From: Sipunculus nudus
Taxonomy: Eukaryota > Annelida > Sipuncula > Golfingiida > Sipunculidae
Direction: 5' to 3'
NCBI GenBank assembly: GCA_026874595.1
Contig: CM049307.1
Span: 47,653,678-47,717,677, forward strand
DNA: 64,000 nucleotides
Positions 13,101-25,941 of this stretch are shown here, piece after piece. A program made the position numbers and the translations under genes. The notes under the pieces are model-generated. The model was not told the origin of the DNA. It worked only from the letters and a program-made list of their open reading frames with translations, and searched no databases. Each line of letters starts with the position of its first letter. Within the stretch, counting starts at the first letter, position 1.

Positions 13101-14507
13101 TGGTGTTAATCAGGTCTGGAGTTACAGTGATTCAGCTATTTTGAGTATGATACTGGTCATACACCAGAATTATGATCTCATTTATGGCAAAATCCAAATG
13201 ACACCTAAATTGAGTTACAGTGATTCAGCTATTTTGAGTACAAAACTGGTCACCCCTGAAATGTACTTTGTACTGAAGTACTGTGTCATATTAAATTATA
13301 ACTTTTGAGAATATCATGATTAAATCAAATACAGAACATTTGTAAAAGCAATACAAAACCAGTCTGAAATAAAATAAAGAAAAGTTGAAAGTGTGTAATG
13401 TAACATGTCCTAATTCATGCACCAAACTTGTTTGAAACAAACAGGAAAATTTACTACAAAGAAAATACATCATCCCCCATATCACCAACAAAACATGCCA
13501 GAAACAACACATGAAAATTAACCATTTCGCAAATACATTTTTATAATCACCAGCAGAACATCCTGAAACAAAACAGGAAAATTCAACATTGTGAATGTAC
13601 TTTTTCCCTGACAGTTCTGATTATGATCTTGCCTTTTTTATTTATCTCATGTCATTAAAACCTCTTTAATTATCATGTTGATTCCTGAGAGAAGTAATAA
13701 CTGAAATGATTCAATAATGGGCTGCAAAAATGATTTCACAAGTAAGCACTGGATTACTGTCAATTTGGGGTGGGCAAGTCATCCTTTATAGTATAAATCT
13801 TTTCTTCTAGGATAGTACACAAAAATTATGATCTCATTTAAAGTAAAATCCAAATGACACCTAAATTTCATGAAAATTTCTATTTTACAGTAGTGTACTG
13901 TAGTGATAACCTTTAACTGGTTATTATATGGTATAAATATGAATCACATTTTAAATTCAACATCTCCATAAAGAAATGAGCCTTTCTTGTTCATAATTTA
14001 CATTCTGAAAAGCACCATGAAACTGACATGAGAAAGAGCCTGCAGCTGTCATACACTGTTAATCACCCTGTTTTGACCATGGTGTCTTGATAATTCTAAA
14101 ATCCTCCACCAGGTGCTGACAGAAATGGTATTTCCCTATAAACTTAGAAGACGAATGTACAAAAGAGTGAATAAATACTATTTAATAGTAGATTCTATCC
14201 CCTATTTATCAGGAAGATCTCAAATGCAAATAAACAGGCTTGAAAGAAAGTATCACCTTCACTGAACTTCTTCAGAAGATACTCTGGTTAAATATTCATT
14301 AGCGCAGCAAAAGCAAACAACAGCAAACTTTGTCTGGTACAACATTCACTTAACAAACTTATGCTGAATTTTGCAATTGCTGTTGAAGTTGTTCCAGCCT
14401 TTTACTGACACATACTGCGGTACATACTACATATGATGATTATACTATACAGAGCAAAGCTTGACATCCCACTGGATATAGCATAACACAATACATACGG
14501 CAATGAA
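10181..14507. other. Mostly featureless; minor repeats
   Basis: An isolated repeat head (GTGACCAATGGGTCATGATG) lies at 12239, 'gggtgacat' words repeat roughly every 30 bp at 10985-11080, and a direct repeat of about 50 bp ('gagttacagtgattcagct') has copies at 13121 and 13213. No exon-like ORF is convincing. Confidence 0.5.
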
Positions 14508-14509
14508 TA

Positions 14510-14942
14510 CTGTGGTTGGCTTCATATTCGCGAGGCTGAAATTTCGCGATTTCTCCATTTTTAATGTTTCGCGAGGGTGTCATTTTCGTGATCTCACCAG
14601 AACCTATATCAAATCTTTGGTAAAGCCATTGCTGTGTGTATTATAATTTGAGGATAATTCATGAGCTTGTGATATTCTCCTCATATAAGGATGGGCCCGT
14701 ACACACAGCACAGATTCTTTAGTTCAAATTTAAGGGAATGTTTTCCCTATACCTGCATGGATGTAACTTATATTAAGATTTCTCAGTGTTCTAACCTATT
14801 CCCATTCAAGGATCGGCTACACTTAATCAGAAGGACACACTCAATTGGCCAATTATTCCCGAGGGTGTCATTTTCGCGATTATTTCCCATCGGAGCGAAT
14901 ATCGCGAAATTAAAACCCTCGCGAACAAAAAGGCAACCACAG
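14510..14942. mobile_element. Tc1-like MITE with 45-bp inverted repeats and TA duplication
   Basis: The left terminus CTGTGGTTGGCTTCATATTC then GCGAGGCTGAAATTTCGCGAT is mirrored by ATCGCGAAATTAAAACCCTC then GCGAAC...CAACCACAG on the right. TA flanks both sides (14508-14509, 14943-14944). 433 bp, no ORF. Retained CpG sites show this is the youngest copy of a family with decayed relatives near 23.9, 27.1, 28.4, 31.3 and perhaps 1.0 kb. Confidence 0.85.
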
Positions 14943-14944
14943 TA

Positions 14945-16519
14945 TGTAAAAATACCTGCATTTGTATTTGATTATTCTCAGCAACACTGAATTTGAATTT
15001 AAAGTTAAATTATTTGAAGTATAATTTGCATTTAACTGTACACAGCAGTCCCATTTGAACTGACAGACTCAACTGGACCAAAGAGTATGAAGTGTTCACC
15101 CTATGAATGCACCAATCATTCAAACCTTATTTGAAAAGTACAGACAACACATCAGTTTGCATTTATCATTTGATTTGTACATCTTCACTCAACCTGTCAC
15201 TATCTCCTTAGATTCCATCCACAAACTCTTTGACATTTATTGAAAAGATACCAAAACAGGCTCCTGTGTAAACTCCAGATTTATACAGGTTTACCCTGGA
15301 TTATGACTACCAACAAACAAACACATATATGAAACCAAACATTAAAGCTCTGATCCTAATACCAATTATCAAAACAAAGTATGTTAAATTAACATGGATA
15401 TTATATCATGATTAGTTACTACATGTCATGTCAAATGACAGACTGCTTATTAATATTTATATTGTATTTAATAGAAATAGAAAGGTATAATGACCAAAAC
15501 ATTCTTCTAATATAAGACTGAGATGCCAATGTTTAGAATTTGTAACCTTTATCTAAATCATATCAAACTATGAATTTTTTTTAAAGTCATCCTGTAGAGA
15601 AATGTACAGTTAAATCAAGCTGAAAACTAACTAACCCCCAGACCTCATCAGGCTATAAATAGCTTTAGAGGAGGGAAGCCTTGACTGCCAAGAATACAGT
15701 AATTAACAAACTTAATGAACAAAATCATTAAATAATTCATCTACTTGTTGAGTTGGGGTAATAAAGTCCATATTTATCATGAATCACCACTTAAGAGATT
15801 ATCCGTTAAATTATTTACAGCGGCAGACACTCGAGAGATCATCCGTGTGTCAGAGTCGCTAAAAACGCAATAAATATATGCTTCCGATCACCATGGCAAC
15901 AAGCAAGGTAAAAACTGCATGTGTCGTTTCATATGTCAACTGCCAGGTGGGAATTGCCCAATGAAACCATAAACAAGGATAGCACAGGGAAGAGACAACC
16001 TTGCTGGCTTGCAATTTAATCCACAAAAAAGATGTCTGCATAGTAGTCAAAAGAGGTCAACATCCCGGAAACTCGAGACAAAATCAGCTAAAAATCAATA
16101 AACCTTGGTGCTTGTACAGTCCTGCAGGGCTGCCTGTCCTTTACTGGGCTTGTGACACAGCAGCGTGACAGTCTCAGCACTAGTGTGCCTTAAATCCTGT
16201 CTGGGCTGTATCGCAATCTGTGCAGCGACAAATCACTGACATATTGTAACAATCAACATAATGCTAGTACCACTGGGAGAACAATTCACTGTTAGTGTTT
16301 GTAATTTCATTATTTATTTCACATCAAGTTTAATTGATATGGTCTTGTGTGAATCACAATCTATACAGCAATAAATTACTTAAATACCGTCACAGTCAAC
16401 ACTATGTCAATACTACTGGCACAACAAATCACTATTGTTTGTAATGTTTTGATTATTTCTGAATGTCTATATTGTCATACCTTTAATTTACACCATCTTG
16501 CATCTACAATAACCTACCC
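14945..16519. other. No gene recognised
   Basis: AT-rich sequence. At 15890 a Kozak-like ATG (CACCATGGCAACAAGCAAG) is followed by GTAAAA, which could be a very short first exon, but nothing else supports it. Confidence 0.4.
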
Positions 16520-16660
16520 AACTACAAATCATCATAATACCTCCACCAGAGGGGTGTTATGTTTTTCTCTTGGTCTGTTGGTTTGTCTGTTAGCACCTTC
16601 ACAAAAAAGTTATAAAATTGTGATAAAATTTTATGGAGGATTAGACTAACACCCAAGGAA
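16520..16660 (+). repeat. Dispersed 'ggttatg/gtgttatg' repeat fragment
   Basis: The stretch 'cctccaccagaggggtgttatg' followed by T-rich text with 'tctgttggtttgtctgt' and 'ttttatggagga' resembles 37571-37690 and, loosely, 45890-46010. It is probably a short non-autonomous element seen in three states of decay. Confidence 0.4.
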
Positions 16661-16899
16661 CAATCTATCAAATTTTGTGAGGTTTTCTGAATCAACATAA
16701 TATATTTTTTATACAAAGGATTATATACTGTTATGACACAAAGCAATTCAATTGTCCTGGGTACTAGCCACCCATTCATATTTATTAGAGGCAGTGTTTG
16801 TTCTGCCATTCACCAGGCAGACCTTTGTTACTGAAGCCTGTCTTTTCTAAAAAAAAGAAAACCTAATAAGATTTTGGCAGAGGTCGGAAGGCTCTGACC

Positions 16900-17130
16900 A
16901 CACAATCTAGTTCTCTTCAACCGCATAAATTTAATTAAACCTCTCCCATTATGGAGGGGAAGCTCAAATTTTTTTTACTACACAATCTAGTTCTATTTAC
17001 CCACAAATTTAATTAAACCTCTCGCATTATGGAGGGGAAGTTCATTTTTTTACAACACAATCTAGTTCTATTACACCCACATAAATTTAATTAAACCTCT
17101 CCCATTAAGGAGGGGAAGCTCATATTTCTT
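16900..17130. repeat. Three tandem copies of a unit of about 77 bp
   Basis: Each copy starts CACAATCTAGTTCT and runs through AATTTAATTAAACCTCTC to GGAGGGGAAG (starts near 16901, 16982 and 17057). Differences are few, so the expansion is recent. Confidence 0.9.
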
Positions 17131-17796
17131 TCCAAACTGACTTTTGACAAGAGTAAGTCTTGGGTGACAGATCTTTGGAAGCTATTTTAAGCCAATCATA
17201 ATGTCACATTTTTTTATCATCTGAAATTCAATTCAAATTATTCATTCTGAATATTGCAATTATTTATAAAACAGTTACAGAACCCTTACAATCACCAGTG
17301 GCAGTGCAATTCATCCTCCTCATTTTACTTAACAGTGGTATCACAATTACCATATTATATGTGGCAGCCCAGCTGTATTTAAAGTATTTTTTTCTTATTG
17401 ACATCAGAGGTATACTCATAATTTCCACTGGCGACCTGTGAAATCCGGGTTTTACTGTGTATGCAAAATGGCAGCCCACATGGGTGGTTTCGAGAAACTG
17501 GGAGAAATAAACCTGTCAAGGTTTGACAAGGGCTCATGGAGGCCACATGAAAGTACCCTGAGGACACTGTGCAATAAAGAATCTATCTGCAGAGAGAGAC
17601 TGGTGGCAAGGGCACATATACTGGCAAAGTTTAGAGCAGAAAAACCCAATTTTAGGACTACATCCAAATCCCCAAATAAAAGTCGGATTTATTTTTAACA
17701 CTAAAGAACCTAACCAAATGAGTGTAATAACATGGGTTTTGTGCAGAATACATGTGTGTTGGTGTGCATGTCTATATCTATTTATTAACTTGAATA

Positions 17797-19398
17797 CGGG
17801 TAGTCGACAAAAAACCATGTGTATCTGCCAAAATCAGAGTGGGAAGGGTAAAGTGAGGTATGGATTGAGAGACAAGGGGAAATAGAGTGAGGTGTGTTGC
17901 ATATTAGCATGGATGTCTGCAGCCAAACTGTTTATGTCGGTTGTGCCACCTACCACAAAATCCAGAAAGCTGTCCAAGTTGTATGCAAAATTTTAGGCAG
18001 ATAAGTCAAGCCACTACTTGTATACGAGTGATTTAATCCCACAGCAGACAAACAGAAGACAGTGTGCAAAAATGGTGGCAGTAGGTACCACCAATTTTGT
18101 GTATGATTAAGAGCTATAGGAGATCTAAACCTATGCAAAATTTTGGCCCAATCGGTCAAACGGTTCCCGAGATATGAACTCGGATGTCTGCAGCATAAAC
18201 TTAAATGAAGGTGGCGCCATCTGTAACAAAATCAAGAAAGCTGTCCAGGATGTATAAACATGCAAAATTTCAGGTGAATAAGTCAAACCACTACATGTAT
18301 ATGAGTGATTTTAGCCCGTGGCAGACAAACAGATGGACGCTGAGCAAAAATGGTTGCAGGTGACGCCACCAGTGTTGTGTATGATAAAGAGCTATGTGAG
18401 ATCTATACACATGCAAAATTTTGGCCCAATCGGTCAAACGGTACCCGAGATATGAGCTTGGATGTCTGCAGCGTTAAAAAAAAATCCAGCCGAAATCCAA
18501 AAGCTCGACCGGGGAGGTTAGCCCCGACAAAGAATTTTTTAAAGGAAGGCCTAAACAGCACCTGGCATCAGTTGAATATATTATTTATAAGAGAATCTCG
18601 CAAAATTGGCATAGACCTGGAGAATTTATGGAGTATTGATCACCATCCCGCCCATATTTTGCAATGTACATCTCGTTAGAAAACTCTCCGCTAATTCTGC
18701 AGCTCCCTGATAGTTCACAGATAATAAGTTTAATAAGTCCTCCGTTCTGGCATCTGCCGTGTCATAATCAGTTACATACAGAAGTTGGGAATGCAGACTC
18801 ATTATATGAAGCGCGGAATGTGGTAAAATATGGGAAGAATGATTTTTGCTTATAACATTAAGGCATTTTGGAAAGAAAACAATCATTATTATGATGTACT
18901 CGATAGTTGCCTTTGGAAATCGAGCGTTTGAAAGTGGCAGCAAACCAAATGACTTTTGATAAAACTCGATGATCAGCCCACCACTAATAAGTCTAACCAA
19001 TGCTGAGATATGAGTGATTTTATCCCAAGGCAGATGGACGCTTTGCAAAAATTTTTGCAGGTGGCGCCATCATTTTTAATGATGTTATAAAGCTTTCCAA
19101 GTGCTACATTTGTGCAAAATTTTTAGCCTGATCGGTCAAACAGTTCCCTAGATATGTGGGTTTATGTGTGGAAACAGATGCACATATGCACTAGGCAGAG
19201 AGGAAAGGTCAGAGGTCAACCAAAAATGAGGGCGCAGCAGTTCACATGTGACCCGATCATAATTCCGAATTTTAAAAAATTCTGCCCAGTGATTATGGTG
19301 GAGTTCTCAAAAAAAACCTAAGAGGTAGCGGGGGCAGCGGCGGCGTCCGACTGATAACATAGCATCCGCAAAACAATGTTTTGGCGGATACAATTATA
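17797..19398 (+). mobile_element. Palindrome-bearing repeat, copy 2, with a foreign insert
   Basis: Aligns from GGGTAGTCGACA at its start to the end hairpin ATCCGCAAAACA...TGTTTTGGCGGAT (about 19363-19390) with copy 1 at 7563-9008. It contains tandem units around GGTGGCGCCACC-like palindromes. Between about 18474 and 18985 the alignment breaks and an unrelated block is present. No transposition protein is encoded. Confidence 0.7.
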
Positions 19399-19399
19399 T

Positions 19400-20499
19400 T
19401 TTAACAAACTAAAATCAAATTACCTCAGCTCAGCCAACCCTGAAAATCAGACAGAAAACTGATTAAGTCAACTCACAGTGTATCTATTGACCCTATTATT
19501 CCACACATCCCCAGCACTGCCTATCGGCTGATATGTATTACACACCAGGCTGCCAGCAAAGCAAGTCAGTTTTACAATCCAGTGGACAGATGAAATTACT
19601 TAAAATGACAACACGGTCTGGTGCCTGAACTTCAAAAGCTTGCAGTGCTCACAAGTAATTTAAAACTGGTTTGTTCCCAGAATTACTCAAGAAGTTGAGC
19701 TGTTTTGTATGATGACTCCATGATTTTAAAAATTTGTTTAGTTAAATATTCCTCCATGTGGGTCTAAGATTTTTGGTTTATTCATAACCTTTTCATGCTA
19801 TTTTTATATGAGTATGATTAATTTAATGCTCACCACTTGCATTTAGCAACATATTTTTATGATGGGTTATAAATTTATATTCCAAGAGTTGGGAATACTT
19901 CAGATGCATACCCTTGATGTGACATTAGGCTTGTATCATAATCAGTACCACTGAATACCATCATATGCCATCATAGATTGGAACTTTAGAATTGCAGCCA
20001 ATAGGGCCAAACAAAAGTAGAGGATTTTGGTCCAGACAATGCTTCAAAGGGATTATACTAGGCCTTTCAAGGGGCCTTATTCCTGCTTCTTCAACCCTGA
20101 AATTTTGTGTTTATTTTGCATGAAATTTCCCCTTCACTTATTCTAAAACAGTACAGAAATAATTCCCCCTTTAAGCAAAAAAGCCCATCAAGGCTCAAAA
20201 GATATAATAATTCCTTCTTCAACAAGTTAACCCTCATTAATGTAGACAAAAAGAACATCTTTACAATTGATCATAATTTAACTATGTTTCTTGCATGATT
20301 CTATGCATGTGTGAAAGGTACAAAAAGGTGATCTGGACTGACCTCTGGTGGAGATGGTCAAGATCAATCATGAGAATTTAATTAGAAAAAGAGTCAATAC
20401 CTCATTGACCCTCCACATGTTATGTTGCACTAAATTTTGCCTCCAGAGAAAAGTTTTTGGTTTTCCCTCTTCGATCATGTAAAAAACTTTTTTTCAAGG
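19400..20499. other. No feature recognised
   Basis: AT-rich sequence with no exon-like ORF, tandem repeat or inverted-repeat element that I could see. Confidence 0.5.
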
Positions 20500-21016
20500 G
20501 TTGGTCCCACAGATCTAAATTGTGAAAGATAGGACTGCAGCTAGATCTGTACGCTCCAAAGTTAGCGAAAATCTTGCACTTCTAAAGAAGCTACTGATTT
20601 TCTCGTTGCCTGCTTTGACCGTTTATGACGCACTTAAACACCAGGTGGCGCACATGGGCCTGTCTGCTGAAAAAACTGCTGATGTGACTAGCAGCAAATC
20701 AAATGGCAGCCAACAAACACTCAACAGGCATCAGGCTCTGGCCAGAAACCACGTGTGGGGCAATTCTCTTCGAGCCTGTGGCCAGTTCAAACTGTCGCTG
20801 GGGCGATGAGCTGTCACTCAAAACAAAATGAACAACATTGGCTTCGTGTTTTCCTCACTTGGCTGGTAAACCGTGTGTCTTCGAGCACAGGGTTTCATCT
20901 GAATGGACCAAAGAACAGTGTTCTCCTCTGGTGTAGATATTCAGGATACAAGGTCATAACAAACAGCCCTTATGATATAGGTAGTTGGCCTATGGGTAAA
21001 GCGCTTTGTAAAGAGC
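20500..21016 (+). other. CpG-richer stretch with two overlapping short ORFs, nature unknown
   Basis: Open frames at 20522-20809 (MKDRTAARSVRSKVSENLAL...) and 20755-21051 (MGQFSSSLWPVQ...) lie in sequence of balanced composition, unlike the AT-rich surroundings. No domain is recognised and no splice structure is evident. They may be remains of a mobile element or gene fragment. Confidence 0.3.
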
Positions 21017-22413
21017 GTACCGTAAAATCTCCACTTAAAACCGCGGTTTAATCAAGATATTCAAAATCTTGAAATCAGGTTGATTTCCTGAAAGCACTGT
21101 GCGGTTTATACTAGAAGGGTTTCCTGAATATCTTCCTGACAGACATCGTTTTGGGCCGGCGCGTGGACGATAACATTGCAACTTTCGAAGGCTGTTCTTA
21201 GCATGCATGGGCGCCGTGTGTAAATGTATTATTTACGATTATTTATTATTTATAAATTAAATATTGCTGATTAGTTTTCGTGTGATATATAACTTGTTAT
21301 AAAATCTTGGTAATTGTCACCAAATAATACGTTTACATCAACCCTGCTGTTACACACAGCGGCCCACTTCGTTGGGAATGGTCAAGCAAAATTGAAATAA
21401 AAGCCTACTTTAACCCATTTGCGGCATTATTTAGCAATGATTATTTGTTTAAAACGTAAAATGAATAAAAAGCTGACATCGTAAAGAGTCACACAATGGC
21501 AGACGATCGTTTTAAAATCAAGTTTGAGTGCCGCCATGTGTTGAAACGCCCTGGTATTCTGCTAAGAATATTTTGAACGGCTGTACGCGGTGGGTGGTAA
21601 ATAGAACAGCCACCTATTTCGTCCCAGCGTGCCTTGCGCGAACACTGCCTTGACAAAATGGCTCTCCACACGGAAACTTTCTTCAGGTAAAAAACTTGCT
21701 CACCCGGACTGGCCACTTTAATTTTACCTTAAAATCACTCGTTTTCAAGCGTCATGTTTCCTATACGTGCGTATCTCGACAAGGTAACTTCAGTTACTTT
21801 GATATTTAGTTGACCAGCGATGTTTTCAAACGCACCAGCATATTGTGACATGGAGCGATGTCAACGTACGATGAGACGATGATACCGAAGTAACCGGTAT
21901 GAAAATGAGTTGAATCTTCCGAGTAATTCCAGAAAATGGAATTTTCATCAAAAATTAAGATTTCAAAATAATACTTTTAGAATTAAAATATACAGTGACT
22001 TGAAATGGATCAGCAGAATATTTTTTTCGATAATATAATGACAAATCAGTAGCAAACAAGAATACGGCACGGAATATAAAATCTGTATAACCAGGCAGAG
22101 GTTCACCGGCCCTTACGTCTTCCCAAACTTCATGCTTGAGTGACCCTGCAAAAAAGTGTTATCATTTGTTTAAATAAAATGCCCAAGGAATTTTTAAAGT
22201 GGACAGGAATGACCGAGTCGCAACCTACGCGTGTTCATTTCTAGATGATAGCTTGATTGTCTTTTGTCAAATCATTCCGTAGCGAAAGTTGGTGCGGTTT
22301 TAAAGGGGAGTTCTTAGTATTTGAGCCCCTTGCGGTGTCTCGCCTGGAATTCTGGCGAAGTCTGGGTGCGGTTTTAATCGGAAGTGCGGTTTTAAGTGGA
22401 GATTTTACGGTAC
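21017..22413. mobile_element. 1.4-kb DNA element with perfect 28-bp inverted repeats
   Basis: GTACCGTAAAATCTCCACTT continued to 21044 is repeated exactly in reverse complement at 22386-22413. GCGGTTTTAA words recur just inside the right end (about 22291, 22370, 22384) and in altered form on the left, like sub-terminal transposase sites. The interior is CpG-richer than the surroundings and holds no transposase. It includes one ATG (about 21657, AAAATGGCTCTCC) running ten codons to a possible donor CAG|GTAAAA. Perfect termini suggest recent movement. A TA target duplication is possible because the ends sit in GTAC. Confidence 0.75.
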
Positions 22414-22463
22414 TAGATCTGTTATAGGGGGACATAGGTAACCATTTTTACCAAATGGGAATT

Positions 22464-22803
22464 CAGGGCTCAACATTAACTTTTTAAAGTGATTGCGCCA
22501 TTGGGACAGTAATACCTAGCTTTTACCTGCCCTACATAAATTTGAACTTGCCCTACAAATATCAGTGACTGTGGCAAGGTTTTAGTGTCCGCTCCACATC
22601 CACATGTAATTTAGGATATACATGTATTGTCGATATGTTTGAATGGGACGGAAATTTTCAGATTTATATTTTATTGAAATATAAGGTAAAGGTTTATACT
22701 GAATCCACCTGCCAAGTCTGGCAAGTAAGAGGCAAGTTTTTCCACTATTATGTAAATCTTTTACTTGCCCTGGCAAGAGGGCAACTATTAATGTCAAGCC
22801 CTG
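22464..22803. mobile_element. hAT-like non-autonomous element, copy 1
   Basis: Ends CAGGGCTCAACATTAAC and TTAATGTCAAGCCCTG form a 16-bp inverted repeat with one or two mismatches. Interior words 'acttgccct', 'ggcaagt' and 'gccctggcaag' are arranged as sub-terminal inverted repeats. 340 bp, no ORF. CAGGG ends fit hAT; no exact 8-bp TSD was seen. Confidence 0.65.
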
Positions 22804-25289
22804 TTAGTTATTTTTATGCTTTCTGGATTTATAGCTTCATATGCTTAATCTTGGAATATCCGAGAGGCCATAAGCTGTAGTTAATACATCAGTGGTCATT
22901 ATTCTCCCAAACCGAGTGAACAGACCTGTCTGGGTATTCATATTCTGTCTCTCAATACATCAGAGTGCTTCTAGGAGGTTCTACCAAGATTTTGCCACTT
23001 TAAATGAAGGCTCTTACACAGATCAAACAGGGACCTTAAGCTCAAACAGCTCAGGAAAAAGGTTACTCCTTAATCCATAAAAACTACATTTGGCTATTTT
23101 TCAGCTACAAATCATGTATTTGTTAATGTAACGGAAGTGGATTCACCATGAGAAAAGGTTGCAATAAATAATAAAGCTAGAGACACAACTCAAGCTCAGA
23201 TATCACAAACCTCATCCAACAGGAAAAAAAAATTAAACCATAAAATCACATCTTACAAATCACCTCCAAAATCTGGAATAAATTTATTAAAAACATTCCA
23301 TATTCTTAATAGTGCCAAAATCTCCATAAGATGTCACAGCTGTGACTAAAACCAATCAACTTCAAGACACAGTCCTGATCATAAATTTAGAGTTTAATCA
23401 TCCTTTTTTCCTAGGACCTCGAAAATTCAACTGAAATACATACATCTGTAATTTTCCAAGATACCTTGTACAGAAGCAAAGACACAGAAAAAGAGACTGA
23501 AGGACAGGCCAACATGGGAAAAAATATAACCTCCTGCCAAATGCATCAGCAGTGGTAATTTACGATATCCGGCTCGGATGCACTTGTCAAAGTACTTTGT
23601 ATCAATTATCAAACAGTGAGCCTTATCAACTGCAAATTCCCTTGTTATCGAGATTTTACTTTTTTTGTGCAGCAAAATCTGCTTTCATACAGTTATTAAT
23701 GGCCAGCCAGATTTGTAAACAATCTCACGAATAAAACCACACTTATTAAATGCTTGGCAAGTGTATATATAACGTAGTGACCCTAATTTAAAAGTGAAGA
23801 TGACAGTATAATAGAGATTTTGCAAAATATTGCCCACATTATTTTGAGTGGCAGAAACAAGGGAGGTAAAATGCAAAAAAAAAAAAGGTTTGCTTCATAT
23901 TTGCGAGTTAAAATTTTGTGATTCTCAAATTTTTTAATGTTTTGCTATCTAAAAAAACTAAGTTACCTTCAAGACTAATCCATTATTATGTAAATTAAAT
24001 TTATTAAATAAGTATTGTGCAAAACCGTAACAACTGGATGGGGAAAATCAAATGAGTAGACTTAGTTCATTTATGGTTAATTATCTGAAAAATGTTTTAT
24101 TATCTGTTAATAACAGGGAAATATTCAAGTAATATTCTTAATTAAAATATAAGACTTTTGCCTTTTGACTTGCATTTGACAATGGGACCTTTTAATCATG
24201 ACTGTTTTATTTTCGTGATAATTTCCCATTCACAAATATCGTGAATTTGACCCTCACGAACATAAAAGAAACCACAGTTTGTGACCTCAGATGACATAAC
24301 TAGAAATGTGTATAGCAAAGCAATCCCAGATTTTCAGTTCAATTACAATTTCCAAATAATCCATTCAACCATTTTTTATAGATGATACTTGGTGTGATTT
24401 CACCCAAAATGGACAAATTCAATGTAAAGCATCCTGGATAGAACATATGATGCCATAGTCTTGAATAGGCCTTGTCCTGTCACCTACATCAACTCAAATA
24501 TACATTTTTAAAAAGATCTGTGAATTATTTGTGTGGATACAAGTACACAGTACATATAAATATGTAACAGTCAAAGATATAATATATGCAAGTAGTACTG
24601 ACTGGAACTTTACTCAGAGACTGCTTCTATATTGCTCAGTTTACAAAAACATAATCCTACACCCCAACAACCATGTTACGACCCACAATGAACCAAGTAG
24701 AGTGAATGTTCTGTTATGGCTACTGACCACCACATAAACTGGCAGCACTGAACAGATGTCAATCACACTAAACCAGTCTGGGCAACTACCTCTGTAATGG
24801 AACACATGTACCTGGCTACAACAATCCCCAGGCCAAAACATGTTCCTATTATGTTTCATACAAGTATCAAACAAACATATTTTATAAATCAACTGGGATA
24901 GTCTTCACAATAGCCAGTGAATACTGAATGAACCTGTTCAGCATCTATAGAGATCTGAGATCATCATGTCATAAATCGAGTATAACATTCTTTAGTCCAT
25001 CTCCAACTCTTCTTGTTCATTGATGATTCCCACAGTAATCCAGACATCTGACTAAAAGCTGACATATATCACATCTCACTCTAATTGACAAGACATATGT
25101 TTCATCTATTTCAGTGCTTTCTGGTTAAAATATTCATATGAGCCTGCCAAAGCCAAGCATTTCTGCATGAGGATTTAAATATACAGATCTATATGCAATG
25201 AAACTTGCCTAACTACCACTCTCTGAAGCATGACTGCACATATATCATGACGACTTTTTCTGTCCTGGTATGTATTTTACACCTTGTCC
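22804..25289. other. No gene recognised; one decayed MITE at 23887-24280
   Basis: AT-rich. The stretch from 'ggtttgcttcatatttgcgag' (about 23887) to 'cctcacgaacataaaagaaaccacag' (about 24278) is a decayed copy of the MITE at 14510-14942, with most CpG sites mutated. A poly-A run is at 23875-23886. Nothing else is recognised. Confidence 0.55.
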
Positions 25290-25890
25290 TAATTATTGAA
25301 CAGGACCACCCTTCTGGTTACTCAGGTGGTTGTCTGGGCAAGGTTTAATTGTACAATCATTATTCCACTTTAATAGCTAAAAAGAGATGGTCATATTGAT
25401 AAGATTTTACCTTACAATCATAACAACAAATTGGTTCCAGATGTGGTTACCTTCTCAGGATTTTCATGTACAACCATTAAACTAAATAAATCAACTTTGT
25501 CCCTTGATTTGATCATGAATGTAAGTCAGGTTTTATTGTACAATGTATGTCCCACTTTTGTCCCAGAGGTTGTCATATTGGAAAGGTTTTACTGTACAAT
25601 CAAAGCCCCACTTTTTTGTCTCAGAGGTTGTCATCTTGAAACGGTTTTACAATACAGTCTAAGTCCTACTTCTGTCCCAGAGGTTGTTGTGTTGCACACC
25701 TTTTAATGTACAATCAAAGTCCCACTTTTGTCCCAAAGTTTGTCATGTTCTAAAGATGTTACTGTATAATAAATGTCCAACTTTTGTCCCAGAGATGATC
25801 ATTTAATTGATATTTTACTGTACAATCCAAAGCCCAATTTTGTCCATTTTGTCATGATGGTGAGGTTTAAGTGTACAAACCTTACGCCAC
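25290..25890. repeat. Minisatellite of about 57 bp, degenerate
   Basis: Eight to ten units with the core TTTGTCCCAGAGGTTGTCAT then 'ggttttactgtacaat'. Core copies lie near 25556, 25614, 25671, 25727 and 25784, 56-58 bp apart. Outer units are strongly diverged. The 91-residue ORF through it is a by-product of a period divisible by three. Confidence 0.85.
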
Positions 25891-25941
25891 TATCATTAGT
25901 CCTGATGTGGTCACATTAGATGGTTTGACGAATTCATGGTT

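Noticed and set aside
15890-15915. Five-codon first exon (ATGGCAACAAGCAAG then GTAAAA)
   Set aside because: Short match expected by chance; no downstream exon or local CpG island supports it.
18626-19048. 140-codon minus-strand ORF as a gene
   Set aside because: It crosses the border between the inserted block and the repeat, so the full ORF cannot be a conserved protein; only the block itself is kept as a finding.
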